A stretch of DNA of 64,000 bases from assembly GCF_010894455.1 (NCBI RefSeq), contig NZ_JAAIXY010000021.1, positions 1 through 64,000 of the forward strand. The letters are read 5' to 3'. This document shows, piece by piece, positions 53,170 through 63,000 of the stretch (position 1 is the stretch's first letter; each line of letters begins with the position of its first letter). A program made the translations under genes and the position numbers. The notes under the pieces were generated by a model, which saw only the letters and a program-made list of their open reading frames with translations, made no database searches and was not told the origin of the DNA. Source of the stretch: Myxococcus eversor (GTDB lineage: Bacteria; Myxococcota; Myxococcia; Myxococcales; Myxococcaceae).

Positions 53170-54696
53170 ATGCATTGGAACTCCCGCCCCCTCCTCGCCG
53201 CGGTGCTGTCCTTGCTGGCCCTGCCTGCCTGGGCGCAGGTGACGAACGTCGCGCTCGGAAAGGCATCCTCGGCGTCCTCGGTGCACGCCAACGGCTATCC
53301 CACACAGTATGGACACGCGAAGGCGTTCAACGGCATCCTCACCGGCGATGACCGGTGGGCCTCCGCCGCGGCGCCCGGAGCGACGACTCCCGAGTGGCTG
53401 GAGGTGGACCTGCAGGAGGTCCATCGCATCGACAGCCTCACGCTGCACTCCGGTCGCGACACCTCCGTGGGACAGCAGATGCTCGACTTCGACATCCAGC
53501 ATCGGCTCGCCGCCACGGACAGCTTCCAGACCATTGCCGGCACCTCCATCACCAACAACACCCTTCCCACCTGGACGCTGACGCTCGCCCAGCCCGTGCA
53601 GACGCGCTACGTGCGCCTGCAGTGCAAGCGCGCGTCGACCGACGGCCTGTGCCGGGTGCGAGAGCTGGAGGTGCGGGGTGTCAGCCTCGCCAACCAGCCG
53701 CCCACCGCGTTCGCGGGCCACGACAATGCCGTCGTCCTGCCCACCCACTCAATCCAGCTCACGGGCACGGCGAGTGACCCGGACGGCACCATCACCAGCA
53801 TCCTCTGGCAGCAGGCCTTCGGCCCCACGCCGGCCACGCTGACGGGAGCGACGACGCGGACCTTGAGCGTCAGCGGCCTGACGGCGGGCACGTACATCTT
53901 CCGCCTCACCGTCACCGACAACAACGGCGCCACCGCGTCGGACACCGTGAGCGTCACGGCGCATCCGAGCACCGCGCCGGTGGACCCGCGCGCGGGCAAG
54001 ATTCACGTCTGGCCTCGCGGCGGCCGCTACGACACCGCCGTCTTCCTCCCGATTGAGTACGGCGCGCTTCCAGGGAAGAAGTATCCCCTGGTCGTCTCGC
54101 TGCACGGCCGGGGCGGCAGCACCCTCAGCGCGGACCACACCCAGGTGCTCGGCAACCCGGAGGGCTTCATCCGCCAGCTCATCCCCGGCAAGCCCCTGGT
54201 CAACTCCTACCCCGCCGTCGTCATCGCGCCCCACGCCCCCAACATCGGCGCGCCGTATGACAGCTACTGGCACGTGGACCTCACCCACACCCTGGTGCAG
54301 CAGGCCATCAGCCTCTACAACATCGACCCGGACCGCGTGACGATGACGGGCCTGTCCTGGGGCGGCGCGGCGGTGAATGACCAGTTCGTGAAGTACCGGA
54401 GCACCTACGCGGGCGGCATGCCGCTGGCCTACACCACGCCCAGCCCCAACCCCATCTGCCTCCTGGAGGACTTCCCCCTCTGGGCCGCGGGCAACTCGGG
54501 CGACGGGGTGTTCAACGCCTGGCGGTGGACCAACCCCACCAACGGCCTGGTGATGCAGGTCCAGGCGTGCCCCGGCTACACCGGCGAGCTCCAAGTCACG
54601 GTGATGCCTGGAAGCGCGCACAGCGGCTGGGATGAGTTCTGGAGCCGGCCCGACGCACAGACCTGGCTCGTGAGCCAGGTGCGCCAGACGCCCTGA
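53170..54696 (+). CDS. Secreted CBM32 - PKD - esterase (PHB-depolymerase-like)
   Basis: The product is 508 residues with a signal peptide (LLAAVLSLLALPAWA). Residues about 25-170 form an F5/8-type-C/CBM32 galactose-binding-like domain (NVALGKASSASS, VDLQEVHRIDSLTLHSGRDT). About 175-265 is a PKD domain (PPTAFAGHDNAVVLPTHSIQ, SDPDGTITSILWQQ). The rest is an alpha/beta hydrolase with PLVVSLHGRGGS and the nucleophile motif GLSWGG (about 394-399), similar to polyhydroxybutyrate depolymerase and feruloyl-esterase-like enzymes. It probably degrades an external polymer. AAAGGA precedes the ATG. Confidence 0.9.
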   Translation: MHWNSRPLLAAVLSLLALPAWAQVTNVALGKASSASSVHANGYPTQYGHAKAFNGILTGDDRWASAAAPGATTPEWLEVDLQEVHRIDSLTLHSGRDTSVGQQMLDFDIQHRLAATDSFQTIAGTSITNNTLPTWTLTLAQPVQTRYVRLQCKRASTDGLCRVRELEVRGVSLANQPPTAFAGHDNAVVLPTHSIQLTGTASDPDGTITSILWQQAFGPTPATLTGATTRTLSVSGLTAGTYIFRLTVTDNNGATASDTVSVTAHPSTAPVDPRAGKIHVWPRGGRYDTAVFLPIEYGALPGKKYPLVVSLHGRGGSTLSADHTQVLGNPEGFIRQLIPGKPLVNSYPAVVIAPHAPNIGAPYDSYWHVDLTHTLVQQAISLYNIDPDRVTMTGLSWGGAAVNDQFVKYRSTYAGGMPLAYTTPSPNPICLLEDFPLWAAGNSGDGVFNAWRWTNPTNGLVMQVQACPGYTGELQVTVMPGSAHSGWDEFWSRPDAQTWLVSQVRQTP

Positions 54697-54787
54697 TGTC
54701 GTCGGCTGTCACACGACGAAGCGGGCCTCCGACGTGTCATCTCTCCGTGTTAGTCTTTGCGTCTCCCATCACGAAAGGCTGGTCATC

Positions 54788-55054
54788 ATGAAGCTGTGGC
54801 TCGCAATCTCCCTGAGTGCGGCGGTGAGTCTGGGCGTGGTGATTCCCCCCGTGGCCCTGGCGCGCTCCACGGCGCCGGAGCCGGAGGTCGCGGACTATGA
54901 CGGTCCCTGCTTCCTGGAGCTCGTCTGCGACAACGGCTCGGTGCTGCGCTGCAACGGGAGCTGGGAGTGCAACTACCAGTCGGACTCCCCCGGCAGCCCG
55001 GGCTGGATTCGCTGCGACGGCGCCGGCCAGGGCTGTGGCGGCACGGACTGGTAG
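54788..55054 (+). CDS. Small secreted Cys-rich protein
   Basis: The product is 88 residues starting at ATG 54788 (AAAGG upstream). A clean signal peptide (LWLAISLSAAVSLGVVIPPV) is followed by about 60 residues with six Cys, suited to disulfide bonding (GPCFLELVCDNGSVLRCNGS and WECNYQS). No family is recognised. It could be a small exported binding protein or a peptide toxin-like molecule; nothing in its context decides this. Confidence 0.65.
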   Translation: MKLWLAISLSAAVSLGVVIPPVALARSTAPEPEVADYDGPCFLELVCDNGSVLRCNGSWECNYQSDSPGSPGWIRCDGAGQGCGGTDW

Positions 55055-55115
55055 GCAATGACACCTCCAGGTGTCCCCGGACGAAGCCCGCTCCGGGGAC
55101 ACCTGGCTTCAACGC

Positions 55116-56753
55116 CTACTGACGCAGGACGCGCTTGAGCTTGAAGGGCGAGGGGCTCTCGCTCATCGTGTAATAGCTCGCGCCGCTCGGGTCGTACTCA
55201 ATCGCCTCGCCCTGTCCTTCCACCGTGTCCGTCAGGGTGACGGGCGCCGCGGCGAAGGCCGTCTCGAAGGCCGCCCCTGGCGCCGCGCGGAACTCGTAGA
55301 CAGCCTTGTACGTGCGCAGGATGAAGCGGTTGGAGCACGGGTGGATGCTCGCGGACGTGGTGTAGGACCAGTTCGGCTGGTCGGGCACCACGGGCAACTG
55401 GAGGTTGGACACGAAGATGAGCGTGGACTGGACGCCCGGCGCCGGCAGCGGATTGGGCATCTTGTAGACCTTGCTCAACCCCGTGCCGGACTTGGTGATG
55501 ACGTAGATGTCGGCGGTGGCCGGGTGCACCATGATGGCCTCGGCGTCCTTGCCGCCATCCGGGTACACGAAGGGGAACTTCTCCGACGTCAAATCCCCGC
55601 TCGTCTGGCCCGCGCCGATGTTGGGCTCGGGGATGCGGTAGACGAAGAACGTGTTCGGGGGAATCGGCAGGCTCGCGCTCGAGCGGCCAATGTCTCCCAT
55701 GTAGATGCAGGAGCCGGTGGGGCACGGCCCGGTGGCCACGTCCTCCCAGTCCTGCGGCGTCACGCCGGCCACCTTGAACGAGCCCAGCGTCGCCGCGTTG
55801 GTGGTGCTGATGGCGACGATGTCGTTGACGTCCTCGTTGTGGACGTAGATGGCGCCCGGGGTGACGCGGCTGGCGGCCAGGCCCGAGGGCTCGACGATGA
55901 GCGGCGCCGACACGTTGCCCATCAGCGTCCACGCCGGAGCGAAGGTGTCACCCACGGTGCACGTGGGCGCGTCCGCGGCCCGGAGCGCCACCGCCTGCGC
56001 GGTGTTGGTGTTGGGCAGCGTCGACACGCCGTTGAACGCGGGCTGCGCGCCCGCCGCCCCCAGCTCCTTCCACGCCATGTCGAAGAGGATGCCCCGGTCC
56101 GACGACTGCAAGCACGCCTCGAAGGCCTCGGTGAACCCCGTGGGAGGCGTCAGCGGATTGGTGGGGCACGTGGCTCCCGCCCACAGCTGCGTGCCGAACC
56201 ACACCGCCAGCCCGTTGGCCGAAGTCGTGGTGATGGCCGGGCTGTCCATGGTGGCCAGGTTGCCGTTCTTCTGGCCGCTGTGCGCGTCGATGGGGTGGGT
56301 GGGATTCGCGCCGGAGAACGCGGAGATGCTGCCGGCGAGGTAGTAGGACGCGTCGAAGGTGAACGCATAGCTCGCCGGCTCCGAAGTCCCGGCGACCTTG
56401 TAGAAGACCCACGTCTTGATTTGGGACGCGCTCTGGTCCGAGCGCAGGAACGTCCAGCCCGCGGGTGGCGTCGCCACCGCCGCCACGTTGTTGCGATTGC
56501 TCAGGCGCGCCAGCAACACGTCACCCGCGACGGTGCCCGCCGGCTTGTTGAGGGTCAAAGACGCGGCGCCCTTGACCCACGCCGTCGTGCTCGCCCGGTG
56601 GCTCACCGTGGACACCGACTGCCGGGCCTCGCCCACCACCGCCGAGCCGCTCTCCGGGGACTCGGACTCCAGCGGCCCGCAGCCTCCCAGCGCCAGCAAT
56701 GAGACGGATACAACCCAGCATGAAACACCCTGACTGAATACCTTCAATGTCAT
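55116..56753 (-). CDS. Lipoprotein with C-terminal beta-propeller-like domain
   Basis: The product is 545 residues with a lipoprotein signal (VSVSLLALGGCGP). AGGAG precedes ATG 56753. The N-terminal half (about 50-270) is a beta-sandwich of the surface-attachment type (SHRASTTAWVKGAASLTLNK). The second half reads as propeller blades (PSGLAASRVTPGAIYVHNED, VTPQDWEDVATGPCPTGSC, PDGGKDAEAIMVHPATADIY). It is probably a surface-exposed binding or enzymatic propeller; no catalytic residues are named. Confidence 0.78.
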   Translation of the reverse strand: MTLKVFSQGVSCWVVSVSLLALGGCGPLESESPESGSAVVGEARQSVSTVSHRASTTAWVKGAASLTLNKPAGTVAGDVLLARLSNRNNVAAVATPPAGWTFLRSDQSASQIKTWVFYKVAGTSEPASYAFTFDASYYLAGSISAFSGANPTHPIDAHSGQKNGNLATMDSPAITTTSANGLAVWFGTQLWAGATCPTNPLTPPTGFTEAFEACLQSSDRGILFDMAWKELGAAGAQPAFNGVSTLPNTNTAQAVALRAADAPTCTVGDTFAPAWTLMGNVSAPLIVEPSGLAASRVTPGAIYVHNEDVNDIVAISTTNAATLGSFKVAGVTPQDWEDVATGPCPTGSCIYMGDIGRSSASLPIPPNTFFVYRIPEPNIGAGQTSGDLTSEKFPFVYPDGGKDAEAIMVHPATADIYVITKSGTGLSKVYKMPNPLPAPGVQSTLIFVSNLQLPVVPDQPNWSYTTSASIHPCSNRFILRTYKAVYEFRAAPGAAFETAFAAAPVTLTDTVEGQGEAIEYDPSGASYYTMSESPSPFKLKRVLRQ

Positions 56754-56896
56754 CCAAATCTCCTGATGAGCTGCTCGGCGAGGATGCTCGCCTTTGAGCC
56801 CGCTATCTCAGGAAATGGGAAAAGAAGGGAGAGACAGGCTGAGAAAAACAGACGGCTCAACACCGCGTGTCAGCCATTGCTGAAAACTTCCATGAC

Positions 56897-56936
56897 AACC
56901 ACCCGAGCGGAGGTGCGTGATTCCGCCCGGGTGGTT
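56897..56936 (-). terminator. Hairpin downstream of the beta-helix gene
   Basis: A 15-base arm at 56897-56911 pairs with 56922-56936 with one mismatch (AACCACCCGAGCGGA against TCCGCCCGGGTGGTT). It lies 10 bp past the stop of the minus-strand beta-helix gene and is followed by GAAGTTTT in that direction. Confidence 0.6.
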
Positions 56937-56945
56937 CAAGGCACG

Positions 56946-58628
56946 CTACGGCGCGACGTCGAGGAGGCCCACGCCGCGCTGAGCCCACTCGGTGCCGGGC
57001 GCGGTGCGCAGGTCATCCACGGGCAGGGGCAGGTGTTCCCACTGCGCGGTGTTGGCCGGAGGGGGCTTGTTGGTGTTCTGCGCCTTCGCCCGGTAGAGCT
57101 GCCCGTCGTGCATCACCAGCGCCCCCGCCGCGTACGTCATGTCCGGTGAGTTGGGCGCCAGGGTCGCCTTGGCCGTCCAGCGCTCCAACTGGCGCGTCGC
57201 GGTGCCGGCGGGCAGGCCCGTGTTGACGAACGTGAGCGCGGTGACGGCGCCATTCACGTTGCCGGTGGCCGTCACCGAGCCCACCGTGCCGCCGCCGCCC
57301 GTCAGGCCGGAGATGAGCCTGCGGCCGCCCTCCCACCGGTTCTCCTTCAGGGTGATGGGCGAGGTAATCGTCCCCGCCTTGCTGAGCACGACGCCCGGGT
57401 CCGTGGCCGTCGGATAGACGCTCTGGTAGCCGAAGTCGAGCCCCCGGAAGGCGTTGCGCTCCCAGTTGAACTTCGCCCCCGCGCCCGAAGTGCCGCCGAA
57501 CCAGATGCCCAGGGACAACGTGTCGGCGAAGTAGTTGTCGGTGAACTCGACGTTGAGCGGAAGGTCCCCGGCCTCCGCCTGCGCGAAGAAGTTGAGCAGC
57601 GCACCCGCGCCGCCGAGGAAGACGTTGTGGTGGAAGCGGATGGTGCCGCCGCGCACCTGCGCCTGGGAGTTGTTGTCCTGGTACATGGAGAAGGCCGCTC
57701 GCCAGTCGATGGCGCCATACGCGAAGACGTTGTGGTGCACCTCCGTGCCGTCGCCCAGGTTCTGAATCTGGAGGGACTCGGTGCCCGTGCGCACCAGCCG
57801 GTTGTTGTAGACCTTCAGGTTGGAGCCCAGCGGAGTCGGCGCGCCCTGCGTGGAGCCGAAGTAGATGGCCTCGCTGGCGGTGTCGTGGATGTAGAGGTCG
57901 TGCAGCTTGATGTCGTTGATGGGCGACACCGTGCCGTCGCCGTTGGGGGAGCGGGTGATGCGCAGGCCCGCGAAGCCCGCGCGGGTGATTTCCAGGTACT
58001 CCAGCTCGAAGCTGTGCGCGCCACCGATGCCCAGCCCCATGTGGCCGCCATTCAGGAAGATGTCGTCACTGAGGATGCCGTAGCGCTCTCGCGACGTCGC
58101 ATACGCGCCGCAGCGGTGGCCCGGGAAGTCCGCGTGGCCGGTGCCCGAGTCCGCGTCATACCGGCCGGTAAGCACCCAGTTGGAGCCCCCGCCCATGGAC
58201 CAGATGTAGCCCTGGGTGCTGCCCGGGTTGGGCCGGATGACCACCTGGCCCCCCGTGTTGGTGATGACCAGCGGGCGGCTCGCGGGGCGGTTGGGCAGGT
58301 TGCCCAGGTTGATGAGCGTGTATCTCCCCGCGGGGATGTAGAGCCTGTCCAACGTGCTCCAGTTCGTGGACGGGAAGCGCGCCTGCACATCCGGGATGTA
58401 CATCTCCCCGTTCGCGCTGGGCCCGGGCAGCGTGAGCGTGTTGCCGGGCGCGCCGAAGCGGCCGAAGGGCTCGCACGCGGCCAGGGCGCCACCGTCCGTG
58501 GGCCCCGTCCCGCCGTCGCCGCCCGCGTCCGTCTGGCTTTCGTCGGGACCCGCGCCCTCGGGTGAGTCACCCGAGCACGCCGAGGCGAAACAAGCGATGA
58601 GGCACAGGACGGAGAGACTCCGAATCAT
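56946..58628 (-). CDS. Right-handed beta-helix lipoprotein with ChiC-like binding module
   Basis: The product is 560 residues. A lipoprotein signal (LCLIACFASACSG) and an Asp/Gly-rich linker precede a parallel beta-helix (repeats such as FELEYLEITRAGFAGLRITR, LKVYNNRLVRTGTESLQIQN, VHHNVFAYGAI) resembling pectate-lyase and polysaccharide-lyase folds. The C-terminal segment YAAGALVMHDGQLYRAKAQN followed by PPPANTAQWE matches CBM5/12-type chitin-binding modules. It is probably a surface carbohydrate-active or binding protein. A CGGGAG site precedes ATG 58628. Confidence 0.85.
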   Translation of the reverse strand: MIRSLSVLCLIACFASACSGDSPEGAGPDESQTDAGGDGGTGPTDGGALAACEPFGRFGAPGNTLTLPGPSANGEMYIPDVQARFPSTNWSTLDRLYIPAGRYTLINLGNLPNRPASRPLVITNTGGQVVIRPNPGSTQGYIWSMGGGSNWVLTGRYDADSGTGHADFPGHRCGAYATSRERYGILSDDIFLNGGHMGLGIGGAHSFELEYLEITRAGFAGLRITRSPNGDGTVSPINDIKLHDLYIHDTASEAIYFGSTQGAPTPLGSNLKVYNNRLVRTGTESLQIQNLGDGTEVHHNVFAYGAIDWRAAFSMYQDNNSQAQVRGGTIRFHHNVFLGGAGALLNFFAQAEAGDLPLNVEFTDNYFADTLSLGIWFGGTSGAGAKFNWERNAFRGLDFGYQSVYPTATDPGVVLSKAGTITSPITLKENRWEGGRRLISGLTGGGGTVGSVTATGNVNGAVTALTFVNTGLPAGTATRQLERWTAKATLAPNSPDMTYAAGALVMHDGQLYRAKAQNTNKPPPANTAQWEHLPLPVDDLRTAPGTEWAQRGVGLLDVAP

Positions 58629-58680
58629 GGTGCGGCTCCCGAAGGGAAGGAGCCTTGAAGCCTAGCGTGATTTTCGCGAG

Positions 58681-58707
58681 GGCTCCGCGCGACTCGTGCG
58701 CGGAGCC
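58681..58707. terminator. Hairpin between the methyltransferase and beta-helix genes
   Basis: GGCTCCGCGC (58681-58690) and GCGCGGAGCC (58698-58707) form a perfect 10-bp stem with a 7-nt loop, 55 bp past the methyltransferase stop on the minus strand. Confidence 0.5.
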
Positions 58708-58761
58708 TCGGGTCGTCTCTTGTCACACAGTGGCATATTCAACGAAATAGCGGACTTGGCC

Positions 58762-59748
58762 TCAGGCCACCTTGCCCACCAGGATGGAGTACGGGCTGTG
58801 GGTGGGGATGATGCGGTCCAGCTTGAAGCCGCCCTCGGCGAACAGGGCGTCGTACTGCACTTGCGTGCGCTCGCGTCCGCCGGCGAGGGACAGCATGACC
58901 AGGTCCATCACCAGTGCGGGGTGCAGCTCCGGGCCCTCGGGCAGCATCATCTCCAGCACGAGCAGCTCCGCGTGGGCCGGGGCCACCTGGCGAATCTGCC
59001 GGAGGATGGAGATGGCCTGCGGGTCCGCCCAGTCGTGGACGATGTTGCTGAGGATGTACGCGTCGGCGCGAGGCAGCGGCCCCACGAAGAAGTCTCCTCC
59101 CTGCTTCTTCATGCGCGGATGCTGAAGGGAGTTCTCCACGACATGCGGCTGGTCGAACAGCGTGCCCTGGGAGCGAGGCGTGGCGTCGAGCACCGCCGAC
59201 AGGATGTGGCCCCGACCTCCGGCGATGTCGGCGATGTGCTCGTAGCGGTGGAACTCCATCGCCTGGAGCACCGCGTTGATGGCCATGTGCGACTTGCCTG
59301 TCATCGCCGCGTCGAAGACGCGCGCATCCTCCGGATGGGCCTGCAGGTACGGCCAGAGCCCCCCTGGCGTCACGGAATCGCAAGCCGTCTGGCCCGTCCG
59401 CGCGGACACGCCCAGCGCCCCGGCCGAACGCCAGTTGATGTCGTCCCCGAACATCATCACCAGCGACTTCAGCGACTGCGGGTGACCACTCTTCAGGTGC
59501 TCCGAGTAGTCGTTGTGGGCCCAGCCGCCCCCACGCCGCTCGAACACGCCATGCGCCGCCAAGAGCCGCATCATCCGGTGCAGCGAGTCGGCATGCGCTC
59601 CCGTGGCCCGCGCCAGCTCCTCGCTGCTCATGGGTGTATTGCCCAGGACATCCGCCACCCCCAACTGCGCGATGAGGTGCAGGCACCGGGGGGCGAAGTA
59701 TCCGGTGCTGAGATTGAAGATGAACGCCGGGGCTGGAAGCTGTTGCAT
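58762..59748 (-). CDS. SAM-dependent O-methyltransferase (hydroxyneurosporene/COMT type)
   Basis: The product is 328 residues. An N-terminal winged-helix dimerisation part (GVADVLGNTPMSSEELARAT) precedes the Rossmann domain with SAM-binding DIAGGRGHILSAVL and the family motif NIVHDWADPQAISILRQIR, ending SPYSILVGKVA. This group methylates hydroxyls of aromatic or polyene secondary metabolites. AGGAGC precedes ATG 59748. No other biosynthetic genes adjoin it. Confidence 0.9.
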   Translation of the reverse strand: MQQLPAPAFIFNLSTGYFAPRCLHLIAQLGVADVLGNTPMSSEELARATGAHADSLHRMMRLLAAHGVFERRGGGWAHNDYSEHLKSGHPQSLKSLVMMFGDDINWRSAGALGVSARTGQTACDSVTPGGLWPYLQAHPEDARVFDAAMTGKSHMAINAVLQAMEFHRYEHIADIAGGRGHILSAVLDATPRSQGTLFDQPHVVENSLQHPRMKKQGGDFFVGPLPRADAYILSNIVHDWADPQAISILRQIRQVAPAHAELLVLEMMLPEGPELHPALVMDLVMLSLAGGRERTQVQYDALFAEGGFKLDRIIPTHSPYSILVGKVA

Positions 59749-59763
59749 GCGCGCTCCTGGTCA

Positions 59764-59782
59764 GCAGGCTTGAATTGCCTGC
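59764..59782 (-). promoter_or_regulatory. Inverted repeat upstream of the methyltransferase gene
   Basis: GCAGGC (59764-59769) and GCCTGC (59777-59782) form a 6-bp dyad with a 7-bp spacer, 16-34 bp before the start codon. It is a candidate operator. Confidence 0.35.
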
Positions 59783-59974
59783 AAAGTGAAATTCTACCTG
59801 GACCTGGGAACGAACCAGCCAGACCCCGCATACCGTCTTGCTTTTAAATGAACACAACTGCTGTACCCTCCCACCGTGCAAACCCTGACGCAGCTCGCCA
59901 TGGCCTGACGGCATGGGTCGGCGACTTCGCCCTGGAGGGCATGACCCGGGAGGGCTGGGTAGTAAAGGACGACA

Positions 59975-60013
59975 CCGCCAGCCCTGACGCGTGCGGCGCG
60001 ACAGGGCTGGCGG
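59975..60013. terminator. Strong hairpin after the metalloprotease gene
   Basis: CCGCCAGCCCTG (59975-59986) and CAGGGCTGGCGG (60002-60013) form a perfect 12-bp stem with a 15-nt loop, 15 bp past the stop of the minus-strand metalloprotease and followed by TGTCGTCCTTT in that direction. Confidence 0.7.
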
Positions 60014-60028
60014 CCTGGACGGTAGGGA

Positions 60029-63000
60029 TTAGCGCGCGGCGCGCGTGCGTCCCTGGGTGGGCTGGGGCCTGGCCGGGCTGGACGCGACGGCCGCCGCCAC
60101 GCCGAAGACGACGTCGTCGTTGTCGTCATAGAGGCCGAAGGTGCAGCTCGACGCGGGGCTGGAGGCTTCCACGAACTGCGCCCGGAGGGCGTGCCGACCC
60201 GCGGTGCCGCCCACCGTGAAGGTGTGGCTGAACGTTCGCGCGCCGCGGCCCGTGCACGTCAGGCCGGAGGCGAGCGACGTCCACGTGGGGAGGCCGGACA
60301 CGGTGGGGGCGTAGTACAGGTTCAGCCGGTCCGTGGCGTCGTAGCACCACACCGTCACGTCCACCTTGACCTGCTTGCCCGGGGTGATGGGTCCCCCGTC
60401 CACGCTCTTGAGGACGACGCGGTCGATGCTCTCGTCAAAGTGGTAGAAGCCGAAGGGGCCGTCCGGGCACCCTTCGAGCGTGTTGGGCGTGTGGGGCTCC
60501 GCCGCCAGGAACTGGCTGCCCCGGCTGTTGACCAGCGTGCCGGTGTCACAGCCGCAGCCATTGCCGCAGACGGGGGTGCGCAGCGTCGCGTCATACGTGG
60601 CCAGTGCCGGGGACGTACAGGTGCCACCGCCCGTCTGCGTGGTGAAGTCGAAGCCGGTGCTGTAGTTGCCGGCGCCGCAGGCATCCACCGCGCGGGCCCG
60701 CCAGGAGTACCGGGTGTTGGCCGTCAGCGCGGAGGACACCGTCCACGCACTGCCGGGGAGCGCGTTGGCCGACCGCACCACGTTGGAGAAGCCCGCGTCC
60801 GTGGCCACCTGCACCTCGTACGCGGTGGCGCCCGTGACGTCGCTCCAGTCGAGCGCCGGGGCCAGCGCGACATTCGTCGCCCCATTCGCCGGAGTGGACA
60901 GCGTGGGAGCCGCCGCGTGCTGACAGGTGGTGTCCGCCGTGGTGAAGCGGAAGGCGGTGCTGTACGCGCTGGTGCCGCAGCCGCTCACCGCGCGCACGCG
61001 CCAGAAGTACGGTGTGCTGGCCGTCAGCGAGGGGGACACCGTCCACGTGCTGCTGGTGAGCGCCGTGGCCGAGCGCACCACGGTGCCGAACCCCGCGTCC
61101 GTGGCCACCTGCACCTCATAGGCGGTGGCGCCCGACACGTCCGTCCAGTCGAGCACGGGGGCCAGCGCGACATTCGCCGCGCCATCCGCGGGCGTGGAGA
61201 GCGTGGCGGTGCCCGGAGGCGTACAAGGGCCGCCGGCCGTCGCGCAGACACACGCGGCGGCGGGGCCGTAGCAGGCGGTGGAGCTGGCGGGGACGACGGA
61301 GTAGCAATACTGGCGCCCGTTGGCGACCTCGGCGTCCGTGTACGTGGTGCCGGTGACGGTGGCGACGCGCACCTTGCCGAAGTCACAGCCGGCGTAGCCC
61401 TCCGTCTTCATCACCCAGTACTCGCTGGCGGCAGGCACCGTGCTCCAGCTCAGCGCCACCTGGCCATCGCTGGGGCTGGCCGTCGCGGTGGGCGCCGTCT
61501 TCGGCCCCGCCACGCAGCCGGAGTTGGTGGGCGCGGGCGTGGAGCAGGCGATGCCGTGGCGGTTGAAGGCCGCGTGGATGGCCGTCATGTGCGGCGTGCC
61601 GTCATTCAGGTTGCCGTTGTCGTCATCCGCGGCCAGCCACTGCATGTAGCCATGGCTCGCGCCGCAGCCGTCGGAGGTCCCCGCCGAGCAGTTGCAGGCG
61701 TGCCACGAGCCCACGTTGCCGCTGCCCTGGTAGAAGACCTTGTTGCCGATGATGAACGCCGTGTTGGAGTCGTAGTTGAACGGCGGCGCTTGCAAGTCGC
61801 GGGCGACCAGATCCCAAGCGGCCTGACGCACCGGCGCGGCGGCGCAGTGCACCTGCCGACCGCAGGGGCCGGAGCCGGAGGAGCAGCGCGAGCACACGAA
61901 GTTCCGCGGCGTGGCAGGCGTCTGGTTGACGTGCGCCAGGTAGTCCGCGTCGCGCACGCCGGAGCAACGCGCGTTGCACCACGTCCCGCCCGCCTGCGCC
62001 TCGTTCTGGTTGAAGCCCGTGCCGTCCGGCGTCCTGCCGCAGCCCAGGTCCGTGGTCGCGAAGAAGCCATAACCCACGCACGAGGCCTGGAGCCGGTAGA
62101 TGGACGCGATGTCCGCGTAGGCCTCGCTGGAGTTGGAGAGCGCGCCGCCCGAGTCGAAGTCATCCATGCCGTGGCCCCACTCGTGGTCGAACACGGCGGC
62201 GATTTCGCCCGTGTTCCGGCACCCGCCGCCGCTGCGGTAGAAGTTGACGGTGGAGCCGTTCCAGAAGGCGTTGCACGTGCTGTTGATGTTGACGTTGGCG
62301 GTGAGCTGTCCTTTCAGCCACGTGTTTCCTGGCAGCCAGCCGCGCGCCAGCTCGGCGATGCGATTCAGCTCGTAGAAGGCCGAGCGCGAGGCCGGCGTGT
62401 TGCCCGCGCCGCCGCCGCCCGTGGCGCAGTCATGCTGACCGTTGGTGCCGCCCAGTTGGATGTTGCCAGTGGACGAACTGGTGCTCGGCGAGCCGCAGGC
62501 GTCACTGACTCGCACGTACTTGCCGGCCAGCGTCGTGGTGACGTTGCCTGAGCCATAATTGAAGACGCCGGCGCCGTCCGTGAAGTTGTCGGGCGCGGCC
62601 AGCCCCGTATTCGCCCAGGGCATGGGCGAGTCGACCTGCATCGTCCCGCACGTCGTGTTGGACGGGCAGATCTCCGTGTTGCTCAGCGGGTAGATGCCGC
62701 CCTTGATGGTGGCGTCCAGGTAGTGGTTGTCATCCTCCAGGGCAAGCACCTCGCCGGAGTGCGCGTCCACCGTCACCCTCCAGCGCTCCCCTTCCCCGGG
62801 GTTCTGGAAGCCATACGTCCACACGAGCTGGTGACGGTAGCCCTCGCCGAAGCCGGCGTCCGCGCGCGCCATCGGGGCGAACTCCAGCGTGGGCGCCTGC
62901 CACAACGCGCCCGGCGTCTCCAGGAGGCCGAAGCGCTCTCCACCCGCCGTCAGCGCCTGCTCGGGGCTCAGCGTGGGCCGCGCGGACGCGGTGACGTTGC

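Noticed and set aside
59848..60219. Plus-strand open frame before the metalloprotease end
   Set aside because: It is Arg-rich, crosses a strong hairpin and runs antisense into the metalloprotease gene.
60191..62551. 786-codon plus-strand open frame
   Set aside because: It is the antisense shadow of the zinc metalloprotease, with an Arg/Gly-rich product and no ribosome-binding site.
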